Assembly: GCF_010977575.1 (NCBI RefSeq)
Contig: NZ_CP048812.1
Coordinates: forward strand, 3,782,001 to 3,846,000
Direction: 5' to 3'
Length of the DNA stretch: 64,000 bases
From: Halomonas socia
GTDB taxonomy: Bacteria > Pseudomonadota > Gammaproteobacteria > Pseudomonadales > Halomonadaceae
Within the stretch, counting starts at the first letter, position 1; each line of letters opens with the position of its first letter. Below, one piece after another: positions 1 to 9,530 of this stretch. The position numbers were made by a program, and so were the translations under genes. Under the pieces are notes generated by a model, which was given only the letters and a program-made list of their open reading frames with translations, had not been told where the DNA came from and searched no databases.

Positions 1-1201
1 GCTTCAGGCGGAGGGTGTTGACCTGGGCCTGGGCGAAGGCTGTGCGCCTGAGGTAAACCCGACGCAGCCGCTCCAGGAGTAGGTAGGCCAGCCCCGAGAG
101 CAGCAGTCGGTACTGGTTGGGCCACCATTCGTGGCAGCTGGTGCGGTCGGAGAACAGGAACTGTTGCTCCTTGATACGGTTCTCCATCTCGCCTCGGGCA
201 CAGTAGCGGTGGTCATAGAGCCACTCGGCGCTGCAGCCGCGCAGGCTGGTGACCACATAGCGGGTGTTGAAGCCACGCCAACTGGTCTCGGATTTGACGA
301 CCACCTTTCGTCGGCGCTTCTTCCAGCTCTTGGCGGCGTACTCGATGAAGCCGAAGACTCGCTGCTTCTCACGGGTCTTCTCGAAGCGGATAGCTGACTC
401 GTAGTCGATATCCAGGGCTAGCTTGGCCAGCCGCGGGTTGCCGGCGAGGCCGACGATGTAGTCGACACCGTGGCGCTCGCACCAACTGAGGATCAGCGGG
501 CGGCAGAAGCCGCTGTCGCCGCGGAATACGACCTTTACCTCAGGCCACGCCTGGCGCAGCCGCCGAACCAGCAGGGCAAGAATGGCGCCGGCGTGGTGGG
601 CGGCATCTCGGTAGGCCGGGCGAAGGTAGCTGACCAGCAGCTGATCGCCACAGAACACGAACAGCGGCAGAAAGATGTAGTGGTTGTAGTAGCCGTTGAA
701 GTGCCGCCCGAGCTGCTGGCCGTGCACCCGGTCGTCGGTGGCATCGAAGTCGAGGTAGAGCGGCTTCTTGGGTGGCCGCCGGAACGAGCGGATGAACTGC
801 TCGATCATTTCCTCGTGGATGGTGACCGCCCAGTCCCGATCGGCTTGCTGCTCGAAGCGACACAGCGTGGACTGGCTGGCCAGCACGCCGTCGGTATCGA
901 CGGCGGTCTGCAGGGCGATGTCGTGACGCAGCGCCTGGTGGTCGTTGAGATCCTCGTAGCCCAGCGCCAGGCCAAACACGCGCTGCCGAACCAGGGTTTC
1001 GGTGCGATGCAGGCAGCGTTGAGGATCGCGGTCATCACTCAGCCGGCGAGCGATAGCGCGGGTCAGGCCCATCTCGCGGTCGAGCTGCCGCAGCAGCAGG
1101 ATGCCACCGTCAGAGGTGACCTCGCCGCCATCGAAGCTGGCGGTGATCTGACGGCCTTTGCAGCGTGGAAAGGTGGCGGTGGGCGTGGTACATTTTGTCA
1201 T
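1..1201 (-). CDS. IS1380-family transposase (C-terminus cut by window edge)
   Basis: An open frame of 400 codons runs from ATG at 1201 to the first bases of the window without a stop, so the C-terminus lies outside. The product resembles IS1380-group DDE transposases (usually about 430-460 aa). Visible motifs are YLDFDATDD near residues 149-157, FRGDSGFC near 228-235 and YCARGEMENRIKEQQ near 332-346, which fit the catalytic D, D and E positions. A TATAAT-like -10 lies at 1239-1244 on the minus strand. No internal stop or frameshift is visible, so the enzyme may be active. The family assignment is from motif recognition. Confidence 0.85.
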   Translation of the reverse strand, partial: MTKCTTPTATFPRCKGRQITASFDGGEVTSDGGILLLRQLDREMGLTRAIARRLSDDRDPQRCLHRTETLVRQRVFGLALGYEDLNDHQALRHDIALQTAVDTDGVLASQSTLCRFEQQADRDWAVTIHEEMIEQFIRSFRRPPKKPLYLDFDATDDRVHGQQLGRHFNGYYNHYIFLPLFVFCGDQLLVSYLRPAYRDAAHHAGAILALLVRRLRQAWPEVKVVFRGDSGFCRPLILSWCERHGVDYIVGLAGNPRLAKLALDIDYESAIRFEKTREKQRVFGFIEYAAKSWKKRRRKVVVKSETSWRGFNTRYVVTSLRGCSAEWLYDHRYCARGEMENRIKEQQFLFSDRTSCHEWWPNQYRLLLSGLAYLLLERLRRVYLRRTAFAQAQVNTLRLK

Positions 1202-1296
1202 GGCGGCTGTGTCGGCTAATTCTTGGTTAGGCTCTTGAATTATAACCGATTTTCAGCCGCTTTTTTCATGCCTGGTGCAATATTCGGGCTAGGCCG
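1..1296 (-). mobile_element. Partial IS1380-like insertion sequence
   Basis: The transposase plus about 95 bp of upstream DNA form the only visible end of the element. The outer boundary is placed near 1281-1296, where the minus strand reads TAGCCCGAATATTGCACC, a plausible terminal-repeat type. The other end is outside the window, so neither inverted repeats nor a target duplication can be confirmed. The element sits just beyond the 3' end of the ABC permease gene at 1332. Confidence 0.5.
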
Positions 1297-1331
1297 GGCG
1301 CAATCGTCTCCATCGCTGAACCCCGTTCATT

Positions 1332-2183
1332 TCATCCGGGGGTTACTCCGCGCAGCCGCTCACCGCGGCGGCGCAGCAGTTCAAGCGTCGCCAACAGCAG
1401 CATCGACAGCAGCACCAGCAGCGTGGCCACGGCCAGGATGGTGGGACTGATCTGCTCGCGAATCCCCGACCACATCTGGATGGGCATGGTTCGCTGCTCA
1501 GGCCCGGCGATGAACAGCACCACCACCACCTCGTCAAACGAGGTGATAAAGGCAAACAGCGCCCCCGACACCACGCCCGGCGTCACCAGCGGCAGCACCA
1601 CCTTGAAGAAGGTGCGCGTGGGGTTGGCACCCAGGCTGTGTGCGGCGCGAATCAGGGTGGTATCGAAGCTCGACAGCGTCGCGGTGACGGTGATCACCAC
1701 GAACGGAATCCCCAGAGCGGTATGCGCCAGGATCACGCCCAGATAGGTCTGCGCCAGATTGATCCGCGAGAAGAAGAAGAACATCGCCGCCGCCGAGATG
1801 ATCAGCGGCACGATCATCGGCGAGATCAGCAACGCCATGATCACCCCACGCGCCGGCATGTGCCTGCTCGACAACCCCAGCGCGGCGATGGTGCCGAGCA
1901 CCGTGGCCAGGATCGTCGAGGCGATGCCGATGATGAAGCTGTTCTTGATCGCGTTGAGCCAGCGACTGGAGGTAAAGAAGTCCTGATACCAGCGCAGCGA
2001 ATAGCCCTGCGGATCAAAGGTCAGCATCTCCTGGGTAAAGGTGAAGTAGGGCTGCGCATTGAACGACAGTGGAATGATCACCAGTAGCGGACCGATCAGG
2101 AACAGAAAGATCAGCGTACACAGGCCCAGGAACACGTAGTGCCAGATGCGCTCGCCACGGGTGGCATAGGAAGGAATCGCCAT
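1332..2183 (-). CDS. ABC transporter permease, PotC/PotI type
   Basis: This 283-aa inner-membrane protein matches the second permease of spermidine/putrescine-type importers. It has about six hydrophobic segments, the first near residues 16-40. The EAA-type cytoplasmic loop that contacts the ATPase reads RAAHSLGANPTRTFFKVVLPLVTPG in the second half. It is the last gene of a four-gene minus-strand operon; its ATG lies one base after the TAA stop of the preceding permease. The substrate is probably a polyamine or similar small cation, by family only. Confidence 0.9.
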   Translation of the reverse strand: MAIPSYATRGERIWHYVFLGLCTLIFLFLIGPLLVIIPLSFNAQPYFTFTQEMLTFDPQGYSLRWYQDFFTSSRWLNAIKNSFIIGIASTILATVLGTIAALGLSSRHMPARGVIMALLISPMIVPLIISAAAMFFFFSRINLAQTYLGVILAHTALGIPFVVITVTATLSSFDTTLIRAAHSLGANPTRTFFKVVLPLVTPGVVSGALFAFITSFDEVVVVLFIAGPEQRTMPIQMWSGIREQISPTILAVATLLVLLSMLLLATLELLRRRGERLRGVTPG

Positions 2184-2186
2184 GAG

Positions 2187-3437
2187 TTACCCCAGTTTGA
2201 CCTTGTCGACACCGACCAGGCGATTGAAGACCAGATAGAAGACCACCACCACGCACAGCAGGATGGAGGCGATCGCCGCCGCCAGACCCCAGTTCAGCGA
2301 GGTCTGCATGTGGTAGGCGATATAGTTGGTGATGAAGCGCCCGGACTGGCCGCCCACCAGCGCCGGCGTGATGTAGTAGCCGATCGACAGGATGAACACC
2401 AGGATCCCGCCGGCGGCGATGCCGGGTATCGTCAGCGGGAAATAGATCCGCCGGAAACACAGGAAGGGTCGCCCGCCCAACGAGCGCGCCGCGCGCATGT
2501 AGCTCGGCGGTATGGTCTTCATCACCGAATAGAGCGGCAGGATCATGAACGGCAGCAGGATGTGGGTCATCGCCACCACTGTGCCGATCTTGTTATGAAT
2601 CATCTGCCAGCGCGCTTCATCGGCGATGACGCCAAGGAACACCATCAGGTCGTTCAACACCCCCTGGGACTGCAGGATCGCGATCCAGGTGGTGGTGCGC
2701 ACCAGCAGCGAGGTCCAGAACGGCAGCAGCACCAGAATCATCAGCAGGTTGGAGTGGCGCAGCGGCAGGTTGGCCAGCAGAAAGGCGATCGGATAGCCGA
2801 GCAGCAGCGTCATCAAGGTGATCAGCCCGCTCATCCAGAAGGTGCGCCAGAACAGGCTGACGTGAATCTGCTGGTTGTCGGGCGCCATGGTGATTTCGCC
2901 ATCCGGCGTCAGTTGTCGATCCAGGGCCGCCAGATAGTACGACATGGTAAAGGGGGACGATTCTCGCTCGATCAGCTTCCAGGTATCCAGCTCGCCCCAG
3001 CGCGCATTGGCATCAATCATCGCCTCACGATAGGGCGGCTCCATGGAGCCCAGGCCCCGCGCAGTGCGGTTGATCGCCGAACGCATGCCCGAGCGCTCAT
3101 AGTTGAGCCGGCTGGCCAGTAAGCCGAGGTTGCGCGCCGCCTGACCCTCGCGAAGATCCTCCACCAGCGCTTCGAAGACCGGCTCGTCGGGCACCTCGCG
3201 ACGATCCCAGTTCTCCAGCGCCGCCACGGTGCGGGGCAGATGGGTACTCACTTCGGGGTTGGCGACACTACGCGACAACATTTCAAAAATCGGGATCACG
3301 AAGGCGACCCCCAGGAACAGCAGCAAAGGCGATACCAGCAGCAGCGCCTTGAATTTAGAGCGACGCACGGCACGACGCAGGCTGACCTTGAGCGGTACGC
3401 CGTCGGCCGTGGTCAACGGAGCAGCAGAGTCGGACAC
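2187..3437 (-). CDS. ABC transporter permease, PotB/PotH type with long N-terminal region
   Basis: This 416-aa permease pairs with the one downstream. GTG at 3437 follows a good Shine-Dalgarno (AAGGTGAGG). After a basic N-terminus and TM1 (about residues 32-54) there is a hydrophilic stretch of roughly 150 residues, then five further membrane segments. The coupling loop is RAARSLGGRPFLCFRRIYFPLTIPG. The extra N-terminal domain makes it about 120-140 aa longer than E. coli PotB; long forms are known in COG1176 permeases. The domain is probably periplasmic, by the positive-inside rule. Confidence 0.9.
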   Translation of the reverse strand: MSDSAAPLTTADGVPLKVSLRRAVRRSKFKALLLVSPLLLFLGVAFVIPIFEMLSRSVANPEVSTHLPRTVAALENWDRREVPDEPVFEALVEDLREGQAARNLGLLASRLNYERSGMRSAINRTARGLGSMEPPYREAMIDANARWGELDTWKLIERESSPFTMSYYLAALDRQLTPDGEITMAPDNQQIHVSLFWRTFWMSGLITLMTLLLGYPIAFLLANLPLRHSNLLMILVLLPFWTSLLVRTTTWIAILQSQGVLNDLMVFLGVIADEARWQMIHNKIGTVVAMTHILLPFMILPLYSVMKTIPPSYMRAARSLGGRPFLCFRRIYFPLTIPGIAAGGILVFILSIGYYITPALVGGQSGRFITNYIAYHMQTSLNWGLAAAIASILLCVVVVFYLVFNRLVGVDKVKLG

Positions 3438-3474
3438 GCGGACCTCACCTTCAGTCAGTCGACAGGAAACGGAC

Positions 3475-3502
3475 GTCGCGCCACCCAGAGGGGTGGCGCG
3501 AC
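3475..3502 (-). promoter_or_regulatory. Intercistronic GC-rich hairpin after the binding-protein gene
   Basis: A perfect 12-bp inverted repeat (GTCGCGCCACCC and its complement) with a four-base loop lies between the binding-protein stop (3511) and the first permease start (3437). No T-run follows on the minus strand, so it is not a typical intrinsic terminator. Such hairpins often protect upstream binding-protein mRNA from 3' exonucleases or attenuate permease expression; that role is inferred. Confidence 0.7.
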
Positions 3503-3510
3503 GGTGGGTC

Positions 3511-4623
3511 TTACTGTGCCAGCCAGGCGTCGAAACGCTGACTCAGCTCATCAAGATAATCGACCCAGAACTCGTCGTCTTTCTGCAGCGCGGTGGCGAA
3601 GTTTTCCGGGTAGGTAGGCATATGTGGCGCCATGTCGATGCCGGCTTCAGCATGCGTCGAAACCTCCGCAGAGGATGACAGGCGCGCGGGGCCATAGGAG
3701 ATGTACCGCGCCTGGTCGGCGAGACGCTGAGTATCAGTAGCCCAATAAAGATAGTCGGCCACCTTGTCCAGCTTGCCGGCCGGCACCACCCAACCATCGA
3801 GCTCGAACACCTGAGCATCCCAGATGATCTCGAACGGCTGGTTCTCGCTGATCATGGCATCGAAGATACGGCCGTTGTAGGCCGAGGCAAAGGCCACTTC
3901 ACGGTCGGCAAGCAATTGCGGCGGCTGGGCGCCCTCTTCCCACCAGATCACGTGATCCTTGATGGTATCCAGCTTGGCGAAGGCACGCTCGATACCCTCT
4001 TCGGTTTCGAGCATGTCGTAGACATCGTCGTGGTCGACCCCATCGGCGAGCAGCGCCCACTCCAGGTTGTTGATCGGGCGCCGCATCAAGGCCCGCTGGC
4101 CGGGGTAGTTCTCCAGGTCGAAGACATCCTCGATGGTGCTCGGCTGGTCATCTTCCGGGAACATGCCGGTATTGAAGGCGACAATATTCGAGTAGACGAT
4201 CTGTGGGATGTAGCACTCGGTCAGCGATCCATCGATGAAATCCTCGCTGGGCGGCGTGCCGTCCGGCGCCTCGGCCAGCAGCTCGTCATGATCAATGGGC
4301 TCGATCAAGCCCTCGGCGCAGGCGATCATGGCATCCGCCGGCAGCATGTCCACCAGGTCCCAGGTGACGTTGCCAGCCTGGGACTGAGAGCGCAAACCAG
4401 CCAGGGCGTTGCCACTCTGATCGATATTGATGATCTCGTCGCCGGTCTGCTCCATCCACGGATCATGATAGGCCCGCTGCTGACTCATGGTATAGGCGCC
4501 GCCCCAGGAGACAATGTTGAGTGTCTGCTGGGCCTGGGCACCGACCGCCAGCGCCAACGCCGACAAGCCAGCAAAGGCAATACTGGATCCCTTGATCACA
4601 CTACTCGTACCGCGCTTTTTCAT
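3511..4623 (-). CDS. ABC transporter periplasmic binding protein, PotD/PotF family
   Basis: This 370-aa secreted protein starts MKKRGTSS and has a signal peptide ending near AVGAQA-QQ (residue 31). The mature start LNIVSWGGAYTMSQQRAYHDPW is typical of COG0687 extracellular solute-binding proteins. It is strongly acidic, as expected for a halophile periplasm. It lies second in the operon after the ATPase gene and is followed by a stable hairpin. The family covers spermidine, putrescine and related substrates; the exact ligand cannot be read from sequence. Confidence 0.9.
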   Translation of the reverse strand: MKKRGTSSVIKGSSIAFAGLSALALAVGAQAQQTLNIVSWGGAYTMSQQRAYHDPWMEQTGDEIINIDQSGNALAGLRSQSQAGNVTWDLVDMLPADAMIACAEGLIEPIDHDELLAEAPDGTPPSEDFIDGSLTECYIPQIVYSNIVAFNTGMFPEDDQPSTIEDVFDLENYPGQRALMRRPINNLEWALLADGVDHDDVYDMLETEEGIERAFAKLDTIKDHVIWWEEGAQPPQLLADREVAFASAYNGRIFDAMISENQPFEIIWDAQVFELDGWVVPAGKLDKVADYLYWATDTQRLADQARYISYGPARLSSSAEVSTHAEAGIDMAPHMPTYPENFATALQKDDEFWVDYLDELSQRFDAWLAQ

Positions 4624-4707
4624 GGTGTTTCTCCGTTATTGTTGTTGCATCTTTTGTTGCATTCATGGTGCTTACCAAGATGATTGCCATACTCTGATAC
4701 TCTGCAG

Positions 4708-5853
4708 TCAGACATCCAGCGCGCGGCAGTCGGCGCTCGACCAGCCGACCTGGATCTGCTGGCCGGGGCGCATGACGCCAAACCCCTGGGCATTGGGCGT
4801 CTTGAGAATGAAATCCTCGTTGCCGCACACCGAGACTCGCGTGCGCAAGTGATCACCCAGGTAGATGACCTCCTGCACCGTGGCGGTAAACTGGTTATCG
4901 AACTGCTCGGCGGCATCTTCGCGCAGGATGCTGACCCGCTCGGGGCGAAGCGACAGCGTGGTCCTCGAGCCCACACCGCCCACCGCCACCGGTTTGGCAA
5001 TCACCATGTCACCGCTGTCGAGACGCACCTTGCAATCATCGCCGAGACGCTCGCTGACCTCGCCCATCAAGCGATTGTTCTCGCCGATGAAATAGGCCAC
5101 GAAGGCGTTCTCCGGCCGCTCGTAGAGCTCATCCGGCGAGGCCAGTTGCTGTACCACGCCGTCGTTGAACACCGCGATGCGGTCAGACATGGTCAGCGCT
5201 TCGGTCTGGTCGTGGGTGACGTAGATCATGGTCACGCCGAGGCTGGCGTGAATACGCTTGATCTCGTACTGCATCTCTTCGCGCAGGTTCTTGTCCAGCG
5301 CACCAAGCGGCTCGTCCATCAGCACCAGCTCGGGCTCGAACACCAGTGCTCGCGCCAGCGCCACGCGCTGCTGCTGGCCACCGGAGAGCTGTGCCGGGCG
5401 GCGATCACCGAACTCCTCAAGGCGTACCATGGCCAGTGCCCGAGCGACCTTCTCCTTTATCTGCGTCTTGCTCAGGTGACGCACCTCGAGCGGAAAGGCG
5501 AGATTTTCGGCCACCGTCATGTGCGGAAACAGTGCGTAGTTCTGGAACACCATGCCAATGCCGCGCTTGTGTGGCGGCAATCCGCTGATCGGCTCGCCCT
5601 TGAGCAGGATCTCGCCATGGGTGGGGGTTTCGAAACCCGCCATCATCATCAGGCAGGTGGTCTTGCCGGAGCCGGACGGTCCCAGCAGGGTCACGAACTC
5701 GCCCTTGCGGATGTCCAGATTGAAATCCTTGACTACCAGCTCAACACCATCGTAGCTCTTCTGGACGTTGGTAAAGCGGGCAAAGACTTCATCGGTTCCA
5801 GGCGGGACAGACGCCACGGGCGCCGCCGACTCGGCTTCGGGGGTATCGGTCAT
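4708..5853 (-). CDS. ABC transporter ATP-binding protein, PotA type
   Basis: This 381-aa ATPase energises the importer. Walker A (GPSGSGKTT) is at residues 58-66, the signature LSGGQQQR at 156-163 and Walker B LVLMDEP near 177-183. A TOBE-like C-terminal domain follows from about residue 285. ATG at 5853 is chosen because AGGGA lies eight bases upstream and the frame then begins MTDTPEAES; the frame extends 30 codons further upstream with no family-like sequence. It is the first gene of the four-gene operon and faces away from the gene at 6074. Confidence 0.92.
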   Translation of the reverse strand: MTDTPEAESAAPVASVPPGTDEVFARFTNVQKSYDGVELVVKDFNLDIRKGEFVTLLGPSGSGKTTCLMMMAGFETPTHGEILLKGEPISGLPPHKRGIGMVFQNYALFPHMTVAENLAFPLEVRHLSKTQIKEKVARALAMVRLEEFGDRRPAQLSGGQQQRVALARALVFEPELVLMDEPLGALDKNLREEMQYEIKRIHASLGVTMIYVTHDQTEALTMSDRIAVFNDGVVQQLASPDELYERPENAFVAYFIGENNRLMGEVSERLGDDCKVRLDSGDMVIAKPVAVGGVGSRTTLSLRPERVSILREDAAEQFDNQFTATVQEVIYLGDHLRTRVSVCGNEDFILKTPNAQGFGVMRPGQQIQVGWSSADCRALDV

Positions 5854-6073
5854 GCCACTTCCCTGAGTTTGTCGTTGTTTTGTAAACCACTGCATCGACA
5901 TTAGTCGCATCAGGGGGGCGACCACAACCCTGCCAGGGGACAATCAACGTTGAATATTACCTGTGTCGCATTTATGCATCTTGGCTAACGAACGCCGATT
6001 TACATCTCGACACGAGCCAACCCCTTGATGCGTGGTAGCATTACTTGTCTAAACGAAGTGGTGAGCCCGCTAA

Positions 6074-6574
6074 ATGCTCAACTGGTTAAAGCGCACCAAG
6101 CTGCCCGAGGCCTGGGCTATCAAGCAGATCGACGGCGATCTGCTGCATGTGTGCGGCCGTGGCCAACTAGAGTCCCGCGAGCGCTCCGCCAAGGCGCTGC
6201 AAGCGCTACAGGAAAACCGCTTCGAGGGTGCGATCCGCATGCACGACAGCGCGCTGGTGCTCAACGCCCGCCTGTTCATAGCACTCGCGCCAGTCGATGA
6301 CCTGATACTGATTGATCACTGCCAGGCCGAGTGGCGTGGCCAACGGCATCGCATCTCCTGGGTGCCCCAGCGCTGCTGGGTCTATGAAGGCCGACTCACC
6401 GCCACGCTGACCGAGCTAAGCGGTATCCAGCAGCACATCAGCGTCGAGGATGTCTCGGCGATCCGCAACAAGACCACCGCTGGCGAAGGCGGCGAATCTG
6501 GTACCCTGTTTGCCGCTCTCGACGCCCTGGAAATTCTTCCGCTGCACAATAAAGACCCTGACCACCGCCAATGA
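6074..6574 (+). CDS. Hypothetical protein, 166 aa
   Basis: I do not recognise a family. The protein is soluble, without signal peptide or membrane segment, and begins MLNWLKRTKLPEAWAIKQ. It is moderately rich in Trp (W5, W14, then WRGQ and ISWVPQRCWVY in the middle). The acidic C-terminus overlaps the MFS gene by four bases (ATGA), so the two are translationally coupled and probably co-transcribed. It is likely a real gene, given the coupling and normal codon use. A role linked to the transporter is only a guess. Confidence 0.65.
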   Translation: MLNWLKRTKLPEAWAIKQIDGDLLHVCGRGQLESRERSAKALQALQENRFEGAIRMHDSALVLNARLFIALAPVDDLILIDHCQAEWRGQRHRISWVPQRCWVYEGRLTATLTELSGIQQHISVEDVSAIRNKTTAGEGGESGTLFAALDALEILPLHNKDPDHRQ

Positions 6575-7791
6575 GTGACGCCACTTTGGCCGCCGAGCGA
6601 CACGGCGGTCGTCTGACACTGTTTATCTGTCTGATGCTGCTGGTCGGACTCAACCTGCGCCCCGCCCTGTCGTCACTTTCCCCGCTGCTGGGCCGCATCC
6701 AGCAGGAGACCGCCCTCACCCCGCTGGGCATTGGAGCGCTGACCACTCTGCCGGTGTTGTGCCTGGGGCTGTTCGCCCCCTTGGCGCCACGCCTGGCACG
6801 ACGCCTGGGCACGGAACGCGCACTCTCGCTTGGCCTGCTGGCACTCGCCCTGGCGCTGGCGATTCGCGCCCTGCCCAGCCTATGGCTGCTGTTCTTCGGC
6901 ACCCTGCTGGTGGGCGGCGCCATCGGCGTTTGCGGCAGCCTGCTGCCGGGCCTGGTCAAGCGCGAACTGCCGCGCGGCGCCGACCTGATGACCGGCGTCT
7001 ACACCATGGCGCTGTGCCTGGGTGGCGCCCTGGGTGCTGGCATCAGCGTGCCGCTGGCCGACCTGCTCGGCAGCTGGTCGTTGAGCCTGGCCAGTTGGTC
7101 GCTGCTGGCACTGGCGGCACTGCTGGCCTGGCGGCTCGGCATGCCGCAACCACGTCCTGCCCAAGCGTCCAGCGATCAGCCAACCGCGGCGGTCTCGCTG
7201 CTGCGTTCGCCGCTGGCCTGGCAGGTCACCGGTTTCATGGGCAGCCAATCGTCGCTGGCCTATATCGTGTTCGGCTGGCTGCCGGTCCTGATGCAGCGCC
7301 GCGGCCTCAGCGAAAGCGAGGCCGGCTGGCTGCTGGCGATGTCGGTGATGTCGCAGCTGCTGGCCGCCCTCGGCGCGCCGTGGCTGGCACGCCTGGGTCG
7401 CGATCAGCGCCTGGCGGCGCTGCTGCTGCTGGGGGCCGGCGCCGGCGGCCTCTTGACCCTGCTACTGGGCCCGCTCGAGGCACGCTGGCTGGGTGCCGCC
7501 TTGCTGGGGATCGGCCAGGGCGGCTGCTTCAGCCTGGCGCTGACGCTGATCGTGCTGCGCAGCGGCACCCACCAGTTGGCCGGCCAGCTCTCCGGCATGG
7601 CCCAGGGCATCGGCTACTGCCTGGCCGCCCTGGGGCCGCTGAGCGTCGGCCTGATGCTGCAATTCGGGGCCGGCAACCGCGCGATCAGCCTGCTGCTGAT
7701 GGTGATCGTCACGCTTGCCGCCGGCTGCGCCATGCTGGCCGGGCGCCAACGCCGCCTCGAGGTCGCAGACGGCCGAGTCATCACCCGCTAG
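6571..7791 (+). CDS. MFS transporter, CynX/NimT family
   Basis: This 406-aa inner-membrane protein has about 12 transmembrane segments and the CynX/NimT-like start [18 protein letters not shown]. The family includes cyanate-transporter-like and 2-nitroimidazole efflux proteins; most members have no known substrate. Its stop codon shares CTAG with the convergent dihydroorotase gene. It is coupled by ATGA overlap to the hypothetical gene upstream. Confidence 0.85.
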   Translation: MSDATLAAERHGGRLTLFICLMLLVGLNLRPALSSLSPLLGRIQQETALTPLGIGALTTLPVLCLGLFAPLAPRLARRLGTERALSLGLLALALALAIRALPSLWLLFFGTLLVGGAIGVCGSLLPGLVKRELPRGADLMTGVYTMALCLGGALGAGISVPLADLLGSWSLSLASWSLLALAALLAWRLGMPQPRPAQASSDQPTAAVSLLRSPLAWQVTGFMGSQSSLAYIVFGWLPVLMQRRGLSESEAGWLLAMSVMSQLLAALGAPWLARLGRDQRLAALLLLGAGAGGLLTLLLGPLEARWLGAALLGIGQGGCFSLALTLIVLRSGTHQLAGQLSGMAQGIGYCLAALGPLSVGLMLQFGAGNRAISLLLMVIVTLAAGCAMLAGRQRRLEVADGRVITR

Positions 7792-8822
7792 ACCAGCCGC
7801 CAGGGCAGCGTATCGCCTGCCAGCAGCGGCACGATCACCCCGCCCTCGGCATAGGACAGCGTCTCGGGCAGCTGCCAGCTCTCGCGCACCAGCGTCACCT
7901 GGCGCGAATTGCGCGGCAATCCGTAGAAATCCGGCCCGTGATGGCTGGCAAAACCCTCCAACTGCTCCAGTCGCCCGGCCTGTTCGAAAGCCATGGCATA
8001 CAGCTCGAGGGCGGCAGGCGCGGTGAAGGCCCCGGCACAGCCGCAGGCAGACTCCTTGTCGCCGCGGGCATGGGGGGCGCTATCGGTGCCCAGGAAGAAC
8101 TTGCTGCTACCCGACGTCGCCGCCGCCAGCAACGCATCGCGATGTCGTTCACGCTTGAGCACCGGCAGGCAGTAGTAGTGCGGCTTGATGCCACCGACCA
8201 GCATATGGTTACGGTTAAACAGCAGATGGTGGGCGGTGATGGTGGCGGCGATATTGGCCGACGATTCGCGCACGAAGTTGACCGCGTCTTCGGTGGTGAT
8301 GTGCTCGAACACCACCCTGAGCTGCGGAAAGCGGATCAGCAGCGGCGCCATCACCCGCTCGATGAAGACCGCTTCGCGATCGAAGATATCGATCTCGGGG
8401 CTGGTCACCTCACCGTGCACCAGCAGCGGCAGGCCAACCCGCTCCATGGCCTCGATGGCCCGCGAGCAGTGGTCGATATCGGTGACCCCGGAATCGGAGT
8501 TGGTGGTCGCCCCGGCCGGGTACAGCTTGACCGCATGCACGATGCCGCTGGCCTTGGCCCGCTCGATTTCCTCCGCGGGCGTGTTATCGGTGAGATACAG
8601 CGTCATCAGCGGCTCGAAGTCGCTACCCTCGGGGAGCGCCGCAAGGATTCGCTGGCGATAGGCGTGCGCCTGCTCGGTAGTGGTCACCGGCGGCGTCAGG
8701 TTGGGCATGATGATGGCACGGCCGCACTGCCGCGCGGTGTAAGCCACCACCGAGGCCAGGGCGGCACCGTCGCGCAGGTGCAGGTGCCAGTCATCGGGTT
8801 GGGTCAGGGTAATCTGGGTCAC
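7788..8822 (-). CDS. pyrC: Dihydroorotase, class II (PyrC)
   Basis: This 344-aa amidohydrolase closes N-carbamoyl-L-aspartate to dihydroorotate in de novo pyrimidine synthesis. The binuclear zinc ligands of E. coli PyrC are all present: DWHLHLRD near the N-terminus, VKLYPAG (carboxylated Lys), LVHGE, FEHITT and GTDSAPH. Length matches the family (about 345 aa). It stands alone with its own upstream region and ends tail-to-tail with the MFS gene. Confidence 0.96.
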   Translation of the reverse strand: MTQITLTQPDDWHLHLRDGAALASVVAYTARQCGRAIIMPNLTPPVTTTEQAHAYRQRILAALPEGSDFEPLMTLYLTDNTPAEEIERAKASGIVHAVKLYPAGATTNSDSGVTDIDHCSRAIEAMERVGLPLLVHGEVTSPEIDIFDREAVFIERVMAPLLIRFPQLRVVFEHITTEDAVNFVRESSANIAATITAHHLLFNRNHMLVGGIKPHYYCLPVLKRERHRDALLAAATSGSSKFFLGTDSAPHARGDKESACGCAGAFTAPAALELYAMAFEQAGRLEQLEGFASHHGPDFYGLPRNSRQVTLVRESWQLPETLSYAEGGVIVPLLAGDTLPWRLV

Positions 8823-9065
8823 GGGCAGGCCTTATAGAGAGAGTACGCTGTCGTTACACCATCGCGATGGCAAAACCACGCCATTATAGACGAACGCCGG
8901 CCTCGCGGTCAGCCGAGCGCCAAGGCAAGGCCGACGCCTTGCTGTGCGCTGATCTTCGACGCACTATTGATCAATCGCTGGCACTGGCTGCGCTGCCTAT
9001 GGCATAAACGCCCCGCAACATAAGGTAAGCTGACGCAATAACGACGGGTAGGCACGGGATAAACA

Positions 9066-9476
9066 ATGCTAGCGGTACGCACATCGGGCGATTTCGTCGC
9101 CCTGCTCGAAGGCCTTATGTGGCTGTTGCTGGCCTGGTCGGCCAGCTACTCGGCCGCAATCGGCGAACCCCAGCCCAGCGTCGCCATGCTTAGCGTGAGC
9201 GCTACCCTGGTGTTCGTTTGCTGGGCGCACAGGCCGTTTCGTCTGACGCTGCAGCGCTATCGCATCCGCCGCCGGCGCACCGAGATGCTGATGCACATCA
9301 TCGCCCTGCCGCTGCTGTTGGCGCTGTTCTTTGGCGTGATGATCGAAAGCCTGCTGACTCCGCTCAGCGGCCAGCAGAAGATGCTGATGTATAATGTCCT
9401 CGCCACCTCGGGATGGCTGGTCTTCGCCCTGACACTACTGGTCAAGTACCTGATGTTCAGGCTCAAACCGCGCTGA
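9066..9476 (+). CDS. Small inner-membrane protein, unknown function
   Basis: This 136-aa protein has about four hydrophobic segments (residues 10-30, 37-55, 78-98 and 110-130) separated by a basic loop with RYRIRRRRTE. I recognise no family. It is separated from pyrC by 243 bp in which I see no other gene, and lies 54 bp before the outer-membrane protein gene, so the two may be co-transcribed. The membrane prediction is clear; function is unknown. Confidence 0.6.
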   Translation: MLAVRTSGDFVALLEGLMWLLLAWSASYSAAIGEPQPSVAMLSVSATLVFVCWAHRPFRLTLQRYRIRRRRTEMLMHIIALPLLLALFFGVMIESLLTPLSGQQKMLMYNVLATSGWLVFALTLLVKYLMFRLKPR

Positions 9477-9530
9477 AATGGGGCTTGCAGGCTGGCAGGC
9501 TGGGGCTAAAACGACTAAGGTAATAGCACT

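Noticed and set aside
470-1219. 249-codon plus-strand frame at the left edge
   Set aside because: It is antisense to the IS1380-type transposase, whose DDE motifs are clear.
6759-8837. Very long frame on the plus strand covering the MFS and pyrC genes
   Set aside because: It crosses two well-supported genes of known families in other frames; such long shadows are common at this GC content.
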